From: Flaveria trinervia
Taxonomy: Eukaryota; Streptophyta; Magnoliopsida; Asterales; Asteraceae
Reading direction: 5' to 3'
Length of the DNA stretch: 64,000 nucleotides
Assembly: GCA_025506515.1 (NCBI GenBank)
Contig: CM046442.1
Location: 13,994,863 to 14,058,862, forward strand
Shown: one piece after another, positions 1 through 11,697 of the stretch
Numbering within the stretch: the first letter of the stretch is position 1
How the letters are laid out: each line of letters opens with the position of its first letter
The notes under the pieces: generated by a model
The model's database searches: none
What the model saw: only the letters and a program-made list of their open reading frames with translations
Told to the model about the DNA's origin: nothing
Made by a program: the position numbers and the translations under genes

Positions 1-2837
1 CAAAAGGGAAAGAAGGTTTCTGTATGTATCCAAGGTTCTTTTAGATGATATTCAATGAGAAGCTGCCTCTGCTCCCCAAGGAAAGTCACGATGCAGTGAC
101 TTTGGAACTTATGGATGACATTACTTTGGGTAGGATGGTGGTGTACCGGGGCAAGCAAGTGAAGCCCTAGGCAAAGAGGCTGATTGGCCATTTAGCAGAT
201 GAAAGTTATGTGGCACCGGGGAGACGCCAATGGCGCCACGAGGACAGTGACTCCGACGTGGAGCCAATTGTCCTACCTACTGATGATTCAGATGATGATG
301 ATAGTGGGGGTGCCGGAGACAATATGCCTGTTCCACAGAGAGACACTACGTCTGATGTCGTGCCTCGAGCATCCGCCCCGGCTGTAGAAGTTACCGAATC
401 AGCTGGGTTTCATCATGATTTTGTCCTTGAGACAGAAGTAGAAGAAGAAGAGTCTGATGAGGAGCCCCTCACCAGAACTGTGGGAAGAAAAGTGGTTCCC
501 ACAGTACATGGGCTTCGGGTGGTTGGTGAGCACCCAAGAGACTCTGGAGAGACAGAGACCAACCCGACCTATGCACCAGGGTCAATCGGCAGGGTAGGAG
601 GGGGAGCATCCACCTCGAAGGGAACGAGGAGAAAACGGATGGCTCAACCCATGGGCAGAAACCAAAAAAGAAGCGTCTTTGACCTTCATCACTACTACCT
701 CAGCCACTACAGCCACTACCACCACCACTACCACCTCTTCAGACACACCATCCACCACCATAGCCACCACAGCCCCCACAGCAACCACAGACACCACCAG
801 ACCGACCACCACAATACAGATCCCGGCCACCACTACATCATTCACCCCTCACTCACCACCATTATCATCCCGACCTGACCCGATAATCACCACAGCACCA
901 CCACCACCACTAGCCACCAAACCGAGCCCTCAGCCTATCCCATTCACTTACAGATCACCTCTACCTACAGCTGTGGTTGAAGAACAGTTTCGGCACTAAA
1001 CAGAATGGTAATGCGTTTGCTGGCTGCCGATGAGGAAAAGGCCTCCCAAATCCGCCAGCTTACTGACCTGACTGCTGCACAAACTCACCAAATTGCAGAG
1101 CACGCTCGAGTGATAGAAAGGCAGGCCTGACAGATTACTGCCCAGAGCAACGAGATAGCCCTTCTCCAAGCTCAAAGCGTCACCTCAGGGAAGAGAATAG
1201 AGGAGTTGGAAAAGGCTAAAAAGACCATTTTGCTAAAGCTGAAAGGATCGAAGGAGGAGCCATTAAAGATAAGGGATGGGGACAGAAATGATGATGATGA
1301 TGAAGACAATGATGATGATGATGAGAGTGAAACTGACGAAGAAAAACTGAAGAATGGCACGAAGATGATGATACTGACGGAGGAGAAGCAGCTGAATCTG
1401 TTTCAGCTCCAGGGCAAGAGAAAAGATCAAAGAACAGACAAGATCTGCGCTTCTGCTTCTGCACCTCCATGTGATGAGCCGAGTATTCAGGATAAAAGTA
1501 AATAGTAGATGTTTATGTATTTATTTACTTTTGTATTCTGTATTGGAAAACCATGTATTAAATGTTTATATTAAGTTAATGCATTTCGTTTGATAAATTA
1601 CTAATGATTTGAGTGTGAAATGTGTAAATTAAACAGATCCAAATTACAAAAAAGATGAGTTTGATATTGCTCTCCTTCAGCAGGTCAAGTCTCAACTCAC
1701 AATGGTTCTTGATCTGCAAGGGATTGTCAGAAGGTCAATGAGTTATACCCCTGAAGAAGGGGAAATAATTTACGATCTATCAAACGAGCAACTGGCAGAA
1801 ATTTTCAAGCTCAATCCTGATGAAATAGTGAAAGATGCTCCGACATGTAATGCTACCTGTGATGACGAGCTAAATGACGTTGATGAAATAGAGATAGAAG
1901 ATATCACTACAGAGCACTATCCTCAGTATGCTGACAATGAGGGCAATGTGGTTCCCAATCTGGGTGAATCCCTTGTCGGTGATACATTTGAGGTGTTAGA
2001 CAAAATGGAGCAAGAGTCAGAGAAGACAGAGGGAATGGCCCAGCCTCAAAGGATGATGTTGATATCCGTAGGCTGAATGGGCTGCATGTTTTAAAGAAGT
2101 TAGAGCCCAACGTGTTGCACCGAAGAGGGATGCCTACACCAAGCTCTACAGAGTCAAGAAACATCTTAAGGTGTCAGGCAGGATTATAGCATGGGCATAT
2201 TTTGATGATCTTAACGTTTATGCCGTTAAGAGGGAGAAGGGCATAGAGTACTTTAGATTTCCACATGATTTAAAGACTCTACCAGGTTTGAGCTCAACCA
2301 GCTAGCCAAACTGAAGCTGTTGTATGCTGACCCGAGAAAGATGTCAGGCTGGTTTGAGGCTGCCCTAAAGAAAGAGTACCACACCAGGTGGATTAACTTC
2401 AGACCTCAACAACCTACAAGGTATATTAGAAGGTCTGAGATGGATGCCATTACTAGAAAACCAAAGATAGTGTTGAAGTGGAATCCTCCGCGCACAATGT
2501 CAAGAATCCCACTCCGGGAAATGACAAAGGATTTCACACCACACTTTAAGTGGTGGTACTACGATTGGAGAAAAGCAGAAGCGGTCATAGTCCTAAATAA
2601 AGAGGGCCAAATGGATACAATCAGAGTATTCGACCCGATGTGGCTTACCAACTTGTCGGAAAAGGATGTCTATACACTTTACAAGTGCCACTGTTCTATG
2701 ATACGCAAGATATTGTACAGGCCTTCCAGTTCCAAAATGTCATAAGACTTTGCTTCACATTTGATATTCACGCTGGAGTCACAAAAGAGAACAAGTACAA
2801 GAAATATGAGGAGGTAATGAAGAAAACAAGATATTAG
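1..2837 (+). pseudogene. Copia-A: extra 3' ORF (aORF) downstream of pol, decayed
   Basis: This is the 3' portion of the extra gene that SIRE-like copia elements carry between pol and the 3' LTR; its molecular function is unknown. A short motif near the start (MYPRF, about 22-36) has a counterpart in the extra ORF of copia-B (YYMFPRYV, about 13092-13115). An acidic Asp/Glu/Ser stretch (about 260-470) follows, then a Thr/His/Pro-rich low-complexity tract (680-960). A Gln/Ala/Glu-rich segment that looks like a coiled coil follows (1010-1260), then an acidic linker (1290-1360). Beyond an inferred intron lies a more globular part (1637-2837) rich in Trp, Tyr and basic residues. Reading-frame changes near 670-700, 1000, 2080, 2285 and 2650, plus an in-frame stop near 1128, make it a pseudogene. 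The 5' part of the element lies outside the window. The assignment rests on position directly before a polypurine tract and LTR. Confidence 0.6.
1498..1636 (+). other. Inferred GT-AG intron inside the copia-A extra ORF
   Basis: The upstream reading frame (1206-1497) hits a stop just past a GTAAAT donor at 1498. A TA-rich 139-nt stretch follows and ends in AAACAG at 1636. Removing it joins the upstream frame exactly in phase to the open frame that continues through 1702-2076. Low-complexity AT-rich composition, canonical borders and phase agreement all support a real intron. No transcript evidence is available here. Confidence 0.55.
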
Positions 2838-2849
2838 AGAGATCTAGGT

Positions 2850-2862
2850 CCAAGGGGGAGTT
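2850..2862 (+). other. Polypurine tract of copia-A
   Basis: The purine run CCAAGGGGGAG plus TTT directly precedes the TG that opens the 3' LTR. This is the usual plus-strand primer position and matches the GGGGGAG type of SIRE-like elements. Confidence 0.7.
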
Positions 2863-3567
2863 TGTTGATATATGTATGTCCCTAGATCATGATATATGAT
2901 GTAATAGATCTTGTTTGGTATGATTAATGAAATGATATTGATAGTTTGTTAGTTATAATGTTTAATGTTTCATTAATGTGTCGACATTGAATTGGTTAAT
3001 TAGGTTAGTGATTGCTTGAATGATTACACATAATGTTTATTAATTAATACACAATACATTCAAACTTAACATAATAAAGTTCTCATGCGAATGAACCATA
3101 CGCATGAATAACTTCACACGATTGACTCAGTCGCACGACTGAACCAGGAGACTGGATCAGTCGTACGATTGTAACATAAGATTGGCTCAGTCGCACGACT
3201 GAACACTCAGTCGTACGAATGAATCAACCGCATGGCTCAATCGCACGACTGAACCATACTAATGGTTCAGTCGCACGATTGAATAATACCAACCTATAAA
3301 TACAACTCAATTCGTGAAAAAGAATAACTCTTGATTAATTACGATTCCAGACGTACCCTAGCCGTCCAGAAACCTCTCAATTCGTTCTCCAAGTTCATAG
3401 AACACATTAGATCGATTCCCAATCGATTTCTAACGTTAGTTTCAATTCTTGATTGATTCTTCGTGTGTTCTCACCGATTGGATCGCCAATCAAATAGGTT
3501 TCCGCACTATTTGATCTGGTTTACACGTTAATCTCTAGGTATTTCAGTCAAATACCAGGTCCTAACA
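2863..3567 (+). repeat. 3' LTR of copia-A (705 bp)
   Basis: It starts TGTTGATATATG and ends GGTCCTAACA, bounded on the left by a polypurine tract. The borders are confirmed by an independent diverged copy in inverted orientation at 14369-15107, which starts and stops at the same points and has a target duplication. The LTR holds an array of palindromic motifs and a TATA box. Confidence 0.88.
3127..3302 (+). promoter_or_regulatory. Palindromic motif array and TATA box in the copia-A LTR
   Basis: Six copies of a 16-bp near-palindrome, consensus TCAGTCGCACGACTGA (7-bp arms, 2-bp centre), start at 3127, 3157, 3187, 3207, 3237 and 3267. The steps are 30, 30, 20, 30 and 30 bp. TATAAATA follows at 3295, 13 bp after the last copy. 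The array lies where an LTR promoter's upstream element would be. A role as binding sites for a dimeric host factor is inference. Confidence 0.6.
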
Positions 3568-5382
3568 GAAAATATGAAAAAAAGGGTATAGAAATACTCA
3601 CTTGATCAAATAATATATAATTGGTGATTAATAAGAATAATAATTATAAGCGTTGTTTCAACGTAACCCTTCACAATGCACCTAAAATACATATATTTAC
3701 AAGGTTTAAGTTTAATAATAAAATTAACGTTTTAACGCGAACTAGGGTTTTAGGATTTTGGGGGTTTGTAAACAATTAGTAAACACTTATTTATATTTTG
3801 TTCAATAGAGAAGTAACATTATAAAATTTTTAAAGGAAATAAACCATTGTTAATAATTTGTGTAATATAACATATATCTTTAATCAAAGAAAACATAAGA
3901 TCCAATAATAATTCAAATTATTATATAAATCCATTTTTTATAACAATACTTGGTTATATTTTTATAATAAAATATTAAAATATTTTATAAGGATAAATTT
4001 ACAGAAATATTTTGTTGATTTTTAAAAGATTAGAAGTTTGTAAAAATCATTTTTATATGTAATAGAATTTTTCTAAAATAGAATTAAGGCTAAAAAGCCA
4101 TTTTAAAAATAATAAAAGGGTGCCCAGGTTCGAACCCGGGACCTCTAAGTTGAATTGTGGAGTGTGAACCGGTGAACCAAGGCTCTCAGCCGCGGTATAA
4201 ACCGGTTCCAAATTGTTTTAACCTAAATCAGTAGAACACCCCCAAATCCAAGAACCCTAATTCGATTGATCCCCAAATTAAAGCATCAAACAATGTTGTT
4301 AATCGAATTAACCATGGGCCTTTTGTTCCCCATGTAAATTCGAACAAAAGTATACTTTTAATTACCCGAACACGTTCGAATTGAAGATGAATCTCACGAA
4401 GAACAGATCGCGACCGTAACATATGCAAACAAGGTGGAAATGTTTATTATAATTCAATTAACCTTGTGGGTATCCTGAGATGATGATCTTGATTCCAAAA
4501 CCCTTATCAATTTCAGTACTTGATGCCCAAATGATGAACTTCGAGTACACGCAGTTTCTCGGTGAAGATGGTGATCAAACTTGTTGAGAGTGTTTGTTTC
4601 ATATGAATTTTTGTTGATTAAACGTTTAGGAGTAGATAGACGATTCGTTAGGTTAAGTTAATTGAGTTATTATTGAATTTTAATGACCGAACGGTTAGAG
4701 GATTAAAGGCATCGGTTACCCATTCGATTGGAGTTTGTAACCGATGTTTAACTTCATTTAATTGATGCTCTCATGTTCGAAACGTGTGCTAGAAAGGTTT
4801 GGTACCGGTTTTGGGTTAAAGAAATGTCGAAATTCGATGGTTTAAGGTGGCTGGAGAGTCGGCCGCCGGTGGCCGGACTTACCACCGGAAAAACGGGTTA
4901 AAGAAAGGGGAGGGGGTTTGGGTTTTGTAAATCTACATAAATGGTCCTTGAGGTTTAAAAGTTGATATTTAATGTGCAAACCTTTCTTTTAAGGTTTCTA
5001 AAATGACAACTAGGCCCCCTTGACTTTTAAATCAAGATTTTATACATTTTAAGTTTACTAATTCTTTATTATTAATAACCAAATTATTATAGTTGATATT
5101 ATTCTTAGTTATTATTATTATGTTATAATTTTATTATTTTTATTATTATTATTACTATTATTAGTGTTGTTAGTAACATAATTATTATTGCTCTTATAAT
5201 TATTTATTATTATTGTTATTATTATTACTTATTTATTATTATCATAATTATTAGTGATTAGAAAATTAAAGGCAACAAAGAATACGCATAACAAATTCAC
5301 AAGTTTCATAATGATAAAATTAGCCCATACAAGAACTTAACAATGTTAACTTTAATTTAACCCAAAATTACAAGATGTTACA
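3568..5382 (-). repeat. Fragment of a gypsy-type LTR, minus strand
   Basis: Read on the minus strand, this AT-rich block opens at 5382 with TGTAACATCTTG, a typical start for long plant Ty3/gypsy LTRs. It contains a GC-richer segment (4850-4930) and no coding potential. It abuts copia-A at 3567 and cuts the 5' LTR of copia-B at 5383. Copia-A probably inserted into it, and its other end probably lies left of the window. Poly-ATT tracts occur at 5060-5260. The boundaries at 3567 and 5382 are clear, but the family is only inferred. Confidence 0.5.
4122..4205 (-). other. tRNA-like B-box segment in the LTR fragment
   Basis: A GGTTCGAACC core, close to the RNA polymerase III B-box consensus, lies at 4129-4140 within a short inverted repeat (CCCAGGTTCGAACCCGGG). 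The flanking sequence does not fold into a full tRNA cloverleaf by eye. It could be a tRNA-derived SINE remnant or chance. Confidence 0.25.
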
Positions 5383-5443
5383 TTAAGCAACTCTTCCGAC
5401 TATGTTGTTGTGTGGTAAGTGCATACCCTTCAATGGTCCTGCA
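5383..5443 (+). repeat. 5' LTR remnant of copia-B
   Basis: About 60 bp matches the last 60 bp of the 3' LTR (18598-18658), including TTAAGCAACTCT and the terminal GGTCCTGCA. The rest of this LTR was displaced or lost when the gypsy-type LTR at 3568-5382 inserted. Confidence 0.8.
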
Positions 5444-5456
5444 TTTGTATCAAAGC
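5444..5456 (+). other. Primer-binding site of copia-B
   Basis: TTTGTATCAAAGC follows the 5' LTR directly and differs at a few bases from TGGTATCAGAGC, the complement of initiator tRNA-Met used by most plant copia elements. Confidence 0.65.
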
Positions 5457-5527
5457 ATTCCAGGCTCTTGATATAAGATCTCACCATCTTAAGATCCCTC
5501 ACACACACAAAATACTTAACATATCAA

Positions 5528-8237
5528 ATGGCGGCTATCTCCAAATCTGATATGGAAACTGGAACCATGACAAAGTCCCAACTGATCACTCTTGATGACT
5601 TTGACACTTGGTGCCGAAGAATGGAAGGCTTTATCAAGTCTCTAGACTCAAGAATGTGGGAGTCTGTTGAAAATGGACCTTACATACCAAGCACCTCTTC
5701 TGCAACTAGAGGTGGTATGATCCCCAAGGCTGTGGCTAACTACTCAGATGAAGATAGAAAGAGAGTAGAGATTGATCAAAAGGCCATGACAGCCCTTCAG
5801 ACTACTCTTCCAAACTATGTATACAGAGGTTTCAAAAAATACAAAATAGCTAAGTAGTTGTGGGATGCATTGAAAGTGATGTATGAGGGTTCCTCTGAAG
5901 CCAAGGAGAACAAGAAGGATCTCCTGAAGTAGCAATTTGAAAATTTCACCTTTAAAGCAAGTGAGACCATGACTCACAATACTTCAGGTATGTTGAGATT
6001 GTGGATACCCTAATGGATGGTGGAGTAGCTCTTGAGAACAGAGATATTGTAAAGAAGTTCATGTCCTCTCTTCCTAGGAAATGGACACACTACTATGTTG
6101 TTATCAAGAGAACTAAGAATCTGAAGACTCTCACCTTGATAGAGTTGTATGGGATTCTCAGTGGATACCAGATGGAGATGAACATGTAAGGTTCATCTGG
6201 CAACTCTAGCAATCAAATGGGTTCAACCCTTCATGTGATTGAAAGGGATAGCATAGAACCCCAACATCATCTCATATGCTACCCTGACAACTCACAAAAG
6301 GGTCCTTTCATCACCTTCCCTGAGACACCAAGGGAGAACTATACTCGAGGAAGCCCATTCCAAGAGACAAGTTCTTTTCAAGCCTTTGTGTCTTCTGATG
6401 AAATTTGTGGCACATTTCTCTTCACCCTTGAAGACCTGGACTGTATTCATCCAGATGATCTGAAATATATGGAGATAGTCCAGCAGATAGCTCTTCTCAC
6501 TCATAGAGCTAAGAAGTTCTACAAGCGAACTAGAAGGAAGTTCCCCAACAATGCATCCAGTGGAAAGTTTGGACTGGATAAAAGCAAAGTCAAGTGTTAC
6601 AACTATAATTTGATGGGCCACTTTGCCAAGAAGTGCAAGGCACTAAGAACAAATGGTGGCCAAGCACAATCTATACCAAACTACACTGACAAAGCCACCC
6701 AGAATGAGAAGCCAAAGCAGCAAGCTGCAGTTGCTGTTGAAGAAGGAGGCTTTGACTAGAGCTCTCAGGTGGAAGATGCATCTCCAAACCAAGCACTGAT
6801 GGCTGACCATGATGAAGCCAAGGTATTGGAACATCTCTGTACTCCTTAATGTATTGCTGAAGTCAACCGATACAGGTCCTACAACTTCGAAATGAGATCT
6901 GATCTTGAGTCCTTGAACATCTTAAAAGTTGATTTTAGAAAGGCTGCAAATGAATATAAACTAAAGATAGAGGACTTAGAGAAAACCATTTCAGTTCTAA
7001 AACATGAGCACACCAACTATAGGACTCAGATCAAGGACCTTATAACTAAGTTGACTGAATGCTAGGCTGAGCTTGTGATCAGCAAAGCCAGGGTAGAAAA
7101 ATGTGTTCTTGAAGAAGAGACCTTCAAGAACATGATATCCTCATCCCTGCATGCCAAGGTGTGTTATCAAAATAAGCAGGGACTGGGATCTAGTGAGATA
7201 GCTCCTCCACACACAATCTTGTCTGTAAGATCACCTAGGTGTGGAACTTGTGAAGATGAGCTTCCTCTTATAGACCCCTTGAGTAAAGAGGATGAAGAAG
7301 TGATAGTGAAGAATTCCTCTGAGAAGAGTGAAGAGGAGGATTCTAAGAAGGGTCACTATCCTTTTGAGGAGAGCAGGAAGACTGTGATGACCAAGTCTAT
7401 GAGAAAGAACTTGATCAGAAAGAGCACGAGAAAAGCCAGGAAGGCTCAAGAGATCAAGGCCACTTTTGCCTCTAAGCAGAAACAAGTTTTTATCTTTGCA
7501 GGGTTTGAAGTGGTTAAGACTGAAAACATCAACCTAAACTCCTCTACCAAGAGTTCTGGTTCATGTTCAAATCATCTCAGCACCAAGAAGAAGGCTAATC
7601 TATTGTGTACCATTGCTACATAGCTTGGACCATCCAACTCCAAGAACAGTTCTCAACCCAAAAGGACTGTCTCAGCATCTGTAAAGATGAAGGTGGAGAA
7701 GGGATGTGATTAAAGTCAGCCTTGTTCTCATAAGAAGGCTCTTTGGAAGAAAAAGGTGGAATGTGTTATGTGTGAAAGTACTTCTCATCTTGCTAAGGAT
7801 TGTCCATACAATCCAAGGGGTACTCTTCATATGATCAAGAAAAAGACTTCCAAGAGATCCAAGAAGATTTCAACTTCGGAAGGAAAATCTGTTTCCTTCG
7901 GAAGCTCCAAAATGAAAAAGAAGGTAAGTGGAAAATTGCCTTCGGAAAAAAATTGGTCTCGGAAGAAAGGAATTCTTCCGAAGCACTAAAGTCTGCTACA
8001 GTGTTAGCAGGATCTTCCGAAGGTCCAATCATCAAAAATTCTGAAGTCTCAAAAGCTTCCGAAGTTTTGAAGGTCAAGTCCAAACTTTCAAAGGTGGTGT
8101 GGAAGTCAAAGAAAGACCAAGTGACTGAGAGTTCTCCATCAACAACTGCAGAAGATCCTCAAAGCACAACTATAGGATCTATTACTATTACATTACCTTC
8201 TACTTCTTTTGATGAGCCGAAGACCAGTAAGGCTTGA
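5528..8237 (+). pseudogene. Copia-B gag, decayed
   Basis: This is the remains of the capsid/nucleocapsid gene. The ATG at 5528 begins a copia gag (UBN2-type) domain with WESVENGPYIPS near residues 45-56. It reads to a stop at 5855 and resumes in other frames (6001-6189, 6217-6759, 7075-7623, 7756-8237). Two nucleocapsid zinc knuckles are visible. The first, near 6594-6640, has lost its second cysteine (CYNYNLMGHFAKKC). The second, near 7759-7806 (CVMCESTSHLAKDC), is intact. A Glu/Lys-rich, probably coiled-coil region lies at 6890-7470. The stretch 7870-8070 is loaded with CTTCCGAAG-type palindromes. Several stops (5855, 5930, 6187, 6757, 7063, 7621, 7711) make it non-functional. Confidence 0.8.
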
Positions 8238-8266
8238 GTTTCCAAATGTAACTAATCATTTTCTTT

Positions 8267-11200
8267 GTGCAGGGACAGCTCAAGACAAACAAGAATGTCT
8301 GGATCATTAATAGTGGCTATTCTAGGCACATGAAAGGAAATAGGTCACCACTCCAGAACTTTGAAAGATTTGATGGAGGGCCAGTTGCTTTTGCAGGAGA
8401 TGAAGGTGGTTACATTTTTGGAAGGGGCAAGGTCACAAATGGTAAGCTCAACATTGAGAAGGTAAACTTTGTCAAGAAGGTTGGGTACAATCTTCTCAGT
8501 GTATCCCAACTTTGTCAAGGAGCTTTAGCAAGGCCATAACATGTTATTTATTGAGCATGAGTGCATTGTTCTCAAGCCCGAGGTGGTCATTCCTCATGAG
8601 CATATCTTGCTTAGAGCCCCCAGGAAAGGGAACATGTACAAGATGGATTTGCAAGAGACATCTCACTCTGGAGAAGTCTCATGCTTTCTATCCAAAGCTA
8701 ATAGTGATGAGTCTTTCCTATGGCATAAAAAATATGCCATGTAAACTTTAAGAACATGAATAAACTGATTAAGAATGATTTGGTAACTAGAATGCCAAAG
8801 AAAGAGTTTACAAGTGATGATCATTGTGTTGCGTGTCTGAAAGGGAAGCAACATAAGGTATCTCATAAGCCTAAGGAAAGAAACTCTATCACTACACCCC
8901 TATGCTTGTTACATATGGATCTCTTTTGGCCCTACCAGTGTAATGAGTTTTGAAAGGACCTCTTATTGTTTGGTGATCACCGATGATTTTACAAGATTCA
9001 CTTGGGTCTTTTTCCTTAGAACTAAGGATGAGACCACTGAGATTCTAAAGAATTTCATCTTAAAGATTGAGAATCAATGTGATCACAAGGTCAAAACCAT
9101 AAGATGTGATCAGGGAACTGAATTCAAGAATCAAATCCTTGATGTATTTTGTGATGAAAAGGGTATTACAAGACAATATAGTGCTCCCAGGACTCCTTAG
9201 CAAAATGGTGTTGCTGAGAGGAGAAACAAGACACTGATTGAAGATGCAAGAACCATGTTATCTGACTCTAGCTGCCCATCATCTTCTGGGCAGAGGCAGT
9301 CAACACTGCCTTCTATGTGCAAAACAGAGTTTTAGTGGTTAAGACTCATAGCAAGACTCCTTATGAACTTTGGCATAAGTGAAAACCTTTTATTGGTTTT
9401 CTCAGGTCATTTGGATGTCCTTGCACCATCTTAAATACCAAAAATTAAATTGCCAAATTTGCTGAGAAATTAGATGATAGACACTTCATTGGGTACTCTT
9501 CTCAAGCCAAGGCTTATAGAGTATACAATCTCAAAACTAGAACTGTTGAGGAGTCGGCCAATGTGACTTTCAATGAACACACACCCTATGTGGCTGGTTC
9601 TGGTCCTAAATGGCTATTTGATCTTGATTTAGTTGCCAACTGCTTTAACAAATCTTGTGAGAATGTTTCAGGATCTACAAATATTTTATCCCCAGGAGAC
9701 CCTGATCCAAGATTTGAACATGGAAGATCTTCAAGCTATACATCTTCAAGTCCAGTTGTAACTACTTCTGCAAATGAGGTTTCTATCAGCATAACAATGA
9801 CAAATTCAACTGATACATCTTAGATGCCTTCAAATTCTAGCTCAGGGGCTCAACAACCAAATAAAGAAGCTTCAAATGCAGAGATAATAGGGCTGGTGAT
9901 AGTGATCAAGAATTTCTTGATACTTATAACCATTCATAGATGAAACATCAATGATGTAATACACTCATTAGATCAAGTTTCTCTTGATAAGTGTGCTGAT
10001 GTGGTGGCAGAAGCATCAATGCCAGATCTAAATTTTTCTAATTTAGATCTCTCTCAGCAACTTTCTGTGATCCCTCAACTAAGGATCCACAAGTCACACC
10101 CCACCACAAACATCATTGGAGATGTTGACATAGGGGTAAGAACAAGAGGACAAACCTATGAAGCAAATTTTTATCTTCACTCTTGTTTCTTGTCCCAGAT
10201 AGAGCCAAATAAAATTGATGAGGCTCTGAAGGATGGAAGTTAGGTTGAAGCCATGCAAGAGGAGCTGCTTCAATTCAAAAGACAGAAAGTTTGGAACCTT
10301 TGTCCTCTTTCTCATGGGAAGACTACTATAGGAACCAAATGGTGTTTAGGAATAGAAAGATGATAGTGGCCTTGTCATAAAAAACAAAGACATATTAGTT
10401 ATTCAAGGGTACACAAAAGAAGAATGAATTGACTACATTGATGTCTTTGCTCCTGTAGCAAGACTAGAAGCTGTTAGGATATTCTTGACATTTGCTGCAT
10501 CCAAGAACTTCAAGGTCTATCAACTTGATGTCAAATGTGCTTTTCTATATAGGGTGATTGATGAAGAGGTATATGTCAAACAACTACTTGGTTTTGTAGA
10601 TTCTGATCATCCTAATTATGTTTGCAAGCTTGACAAAGCTCTTAATGGGCTGCACCAAGCACCAAGGAAATGGTATGAGACTCTATCTTAGTATCTCTAC
10701 AAGCATTGATACAGAAGGGGTACTATAGATGGAACTCTTTTCATCAAAGGATAGGGAAATGACTTAATGCTAGTTCAAGTGTATGTAGATGACATCATCT
10801 TTGATTCAACTATCCAAAGCTCTACAAATACTTTTAGAAGATCATAAAGGACAGATTTGAAATAAGTGCCATGGGGGAACTCAATTTCTTTCTGGGAATT
10901 CAAGTGAAACAATTTAAAGATGACATCTTCATTAGTTAGTCAAAGTATATTCAAGACATACTCAAAAGATTCAACATGACTGATTGTAAGATTGCTAAGA
11001 CACCCATAGCAAGAAACCACTCCCTTGGACCTGATCTTGAGGGGAAGTGTGTGGAAGAACACCTTTATAGGGCTATGATTGGGTCTCTTATGTATCTCAC
11101 AACTAGTAGGCCTGATATCATGTTTGCCGCACGTATTTGTGCAAGATATCAAGCCAACCCCAAGATGTCTCACCTCATCACTGTCAAGAGGATTCTAAGA

Positions 11201-11697
11201 TACCTCAAAGGTGACTCAACACTTGGTCTTTGGTATCCTAAGAATTCTAACTTCAATCTGTATGCTTATACAAATAATGATTATGGTGGTTACAACATGA
11301 CTACAAAGTCTACATCTGGGGGATGTCAGTTTTTTGGTGGAAGGGTTGTCTTATGGCCATACAAGAAACAATCCAGTGTCTTTGCATCAACTGCTGAAGC
11401 TAAATACATTGTTGCTGCAAGTTTCTGCGCTTAAGTGCTTTGGATTCAGAATCAGATGCTTAACTATGGATAAATTTCAAGAAGACTCTTATTCACATAG
11501 ACAACAACAGTACTATGTCTATCACAGAGAATCCTGTGCAGCACTTAAAGAAAAAACACATCAATATGAGGTATCATTTAATTAAAGATAACTTTGAAAA
11601 GGGATTAATTAAACTAGTCAAAGTTAACAAAAATGAACAATATACTGATCTGTTTACAAAAGCCTTTGATGAACAAAGATTTAAGTATCTTATATAA
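8267..11697 (+). pseudogene. Copia-B pol (protease, integrase, RT, RNase H), decayed
   Basis: The protease region (8267-8540) shows INSGYSRHM where copia proteases have DSG, so the catalytic aspartate codon (8309-8311) reads Asn. A GAG-pre-integrase domain (8540-8880) is followed by the integrase core (8890-9300). The core shows DLFWP, CDQGTEF and GVAERRNK, which hold the three acidic catalytic residues. RT is broken: a QLDVKCAFL block lies near 10520 and YVDD at 10782-10793. RNase H runs 10976-11697 and includes SRPDIMFAARI, AYTNNDYGG and STAEAKYI. Premature stops at 8537, 8742, 8952, 9198, 10241, 10689, 11432 and elsewhere rule out function. Gene order and motifs make the copia assignment firm. 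Confidence 0.9.

Noticed and set aside
679..999. Thr-rich 106-codon frame as a separate gene (mucin-like)
   Set aside because: It lies within the low-complexity ACC/CAC tract of the copia-A extra ORF, where a frame shift exposes another reading of the same repeat.
4122..4205. A complete tRNA gene
   Set aside because: Only the T-loop/B-box word fits. Acceptor, D-arm and anticodon stems could not be matched by eye.
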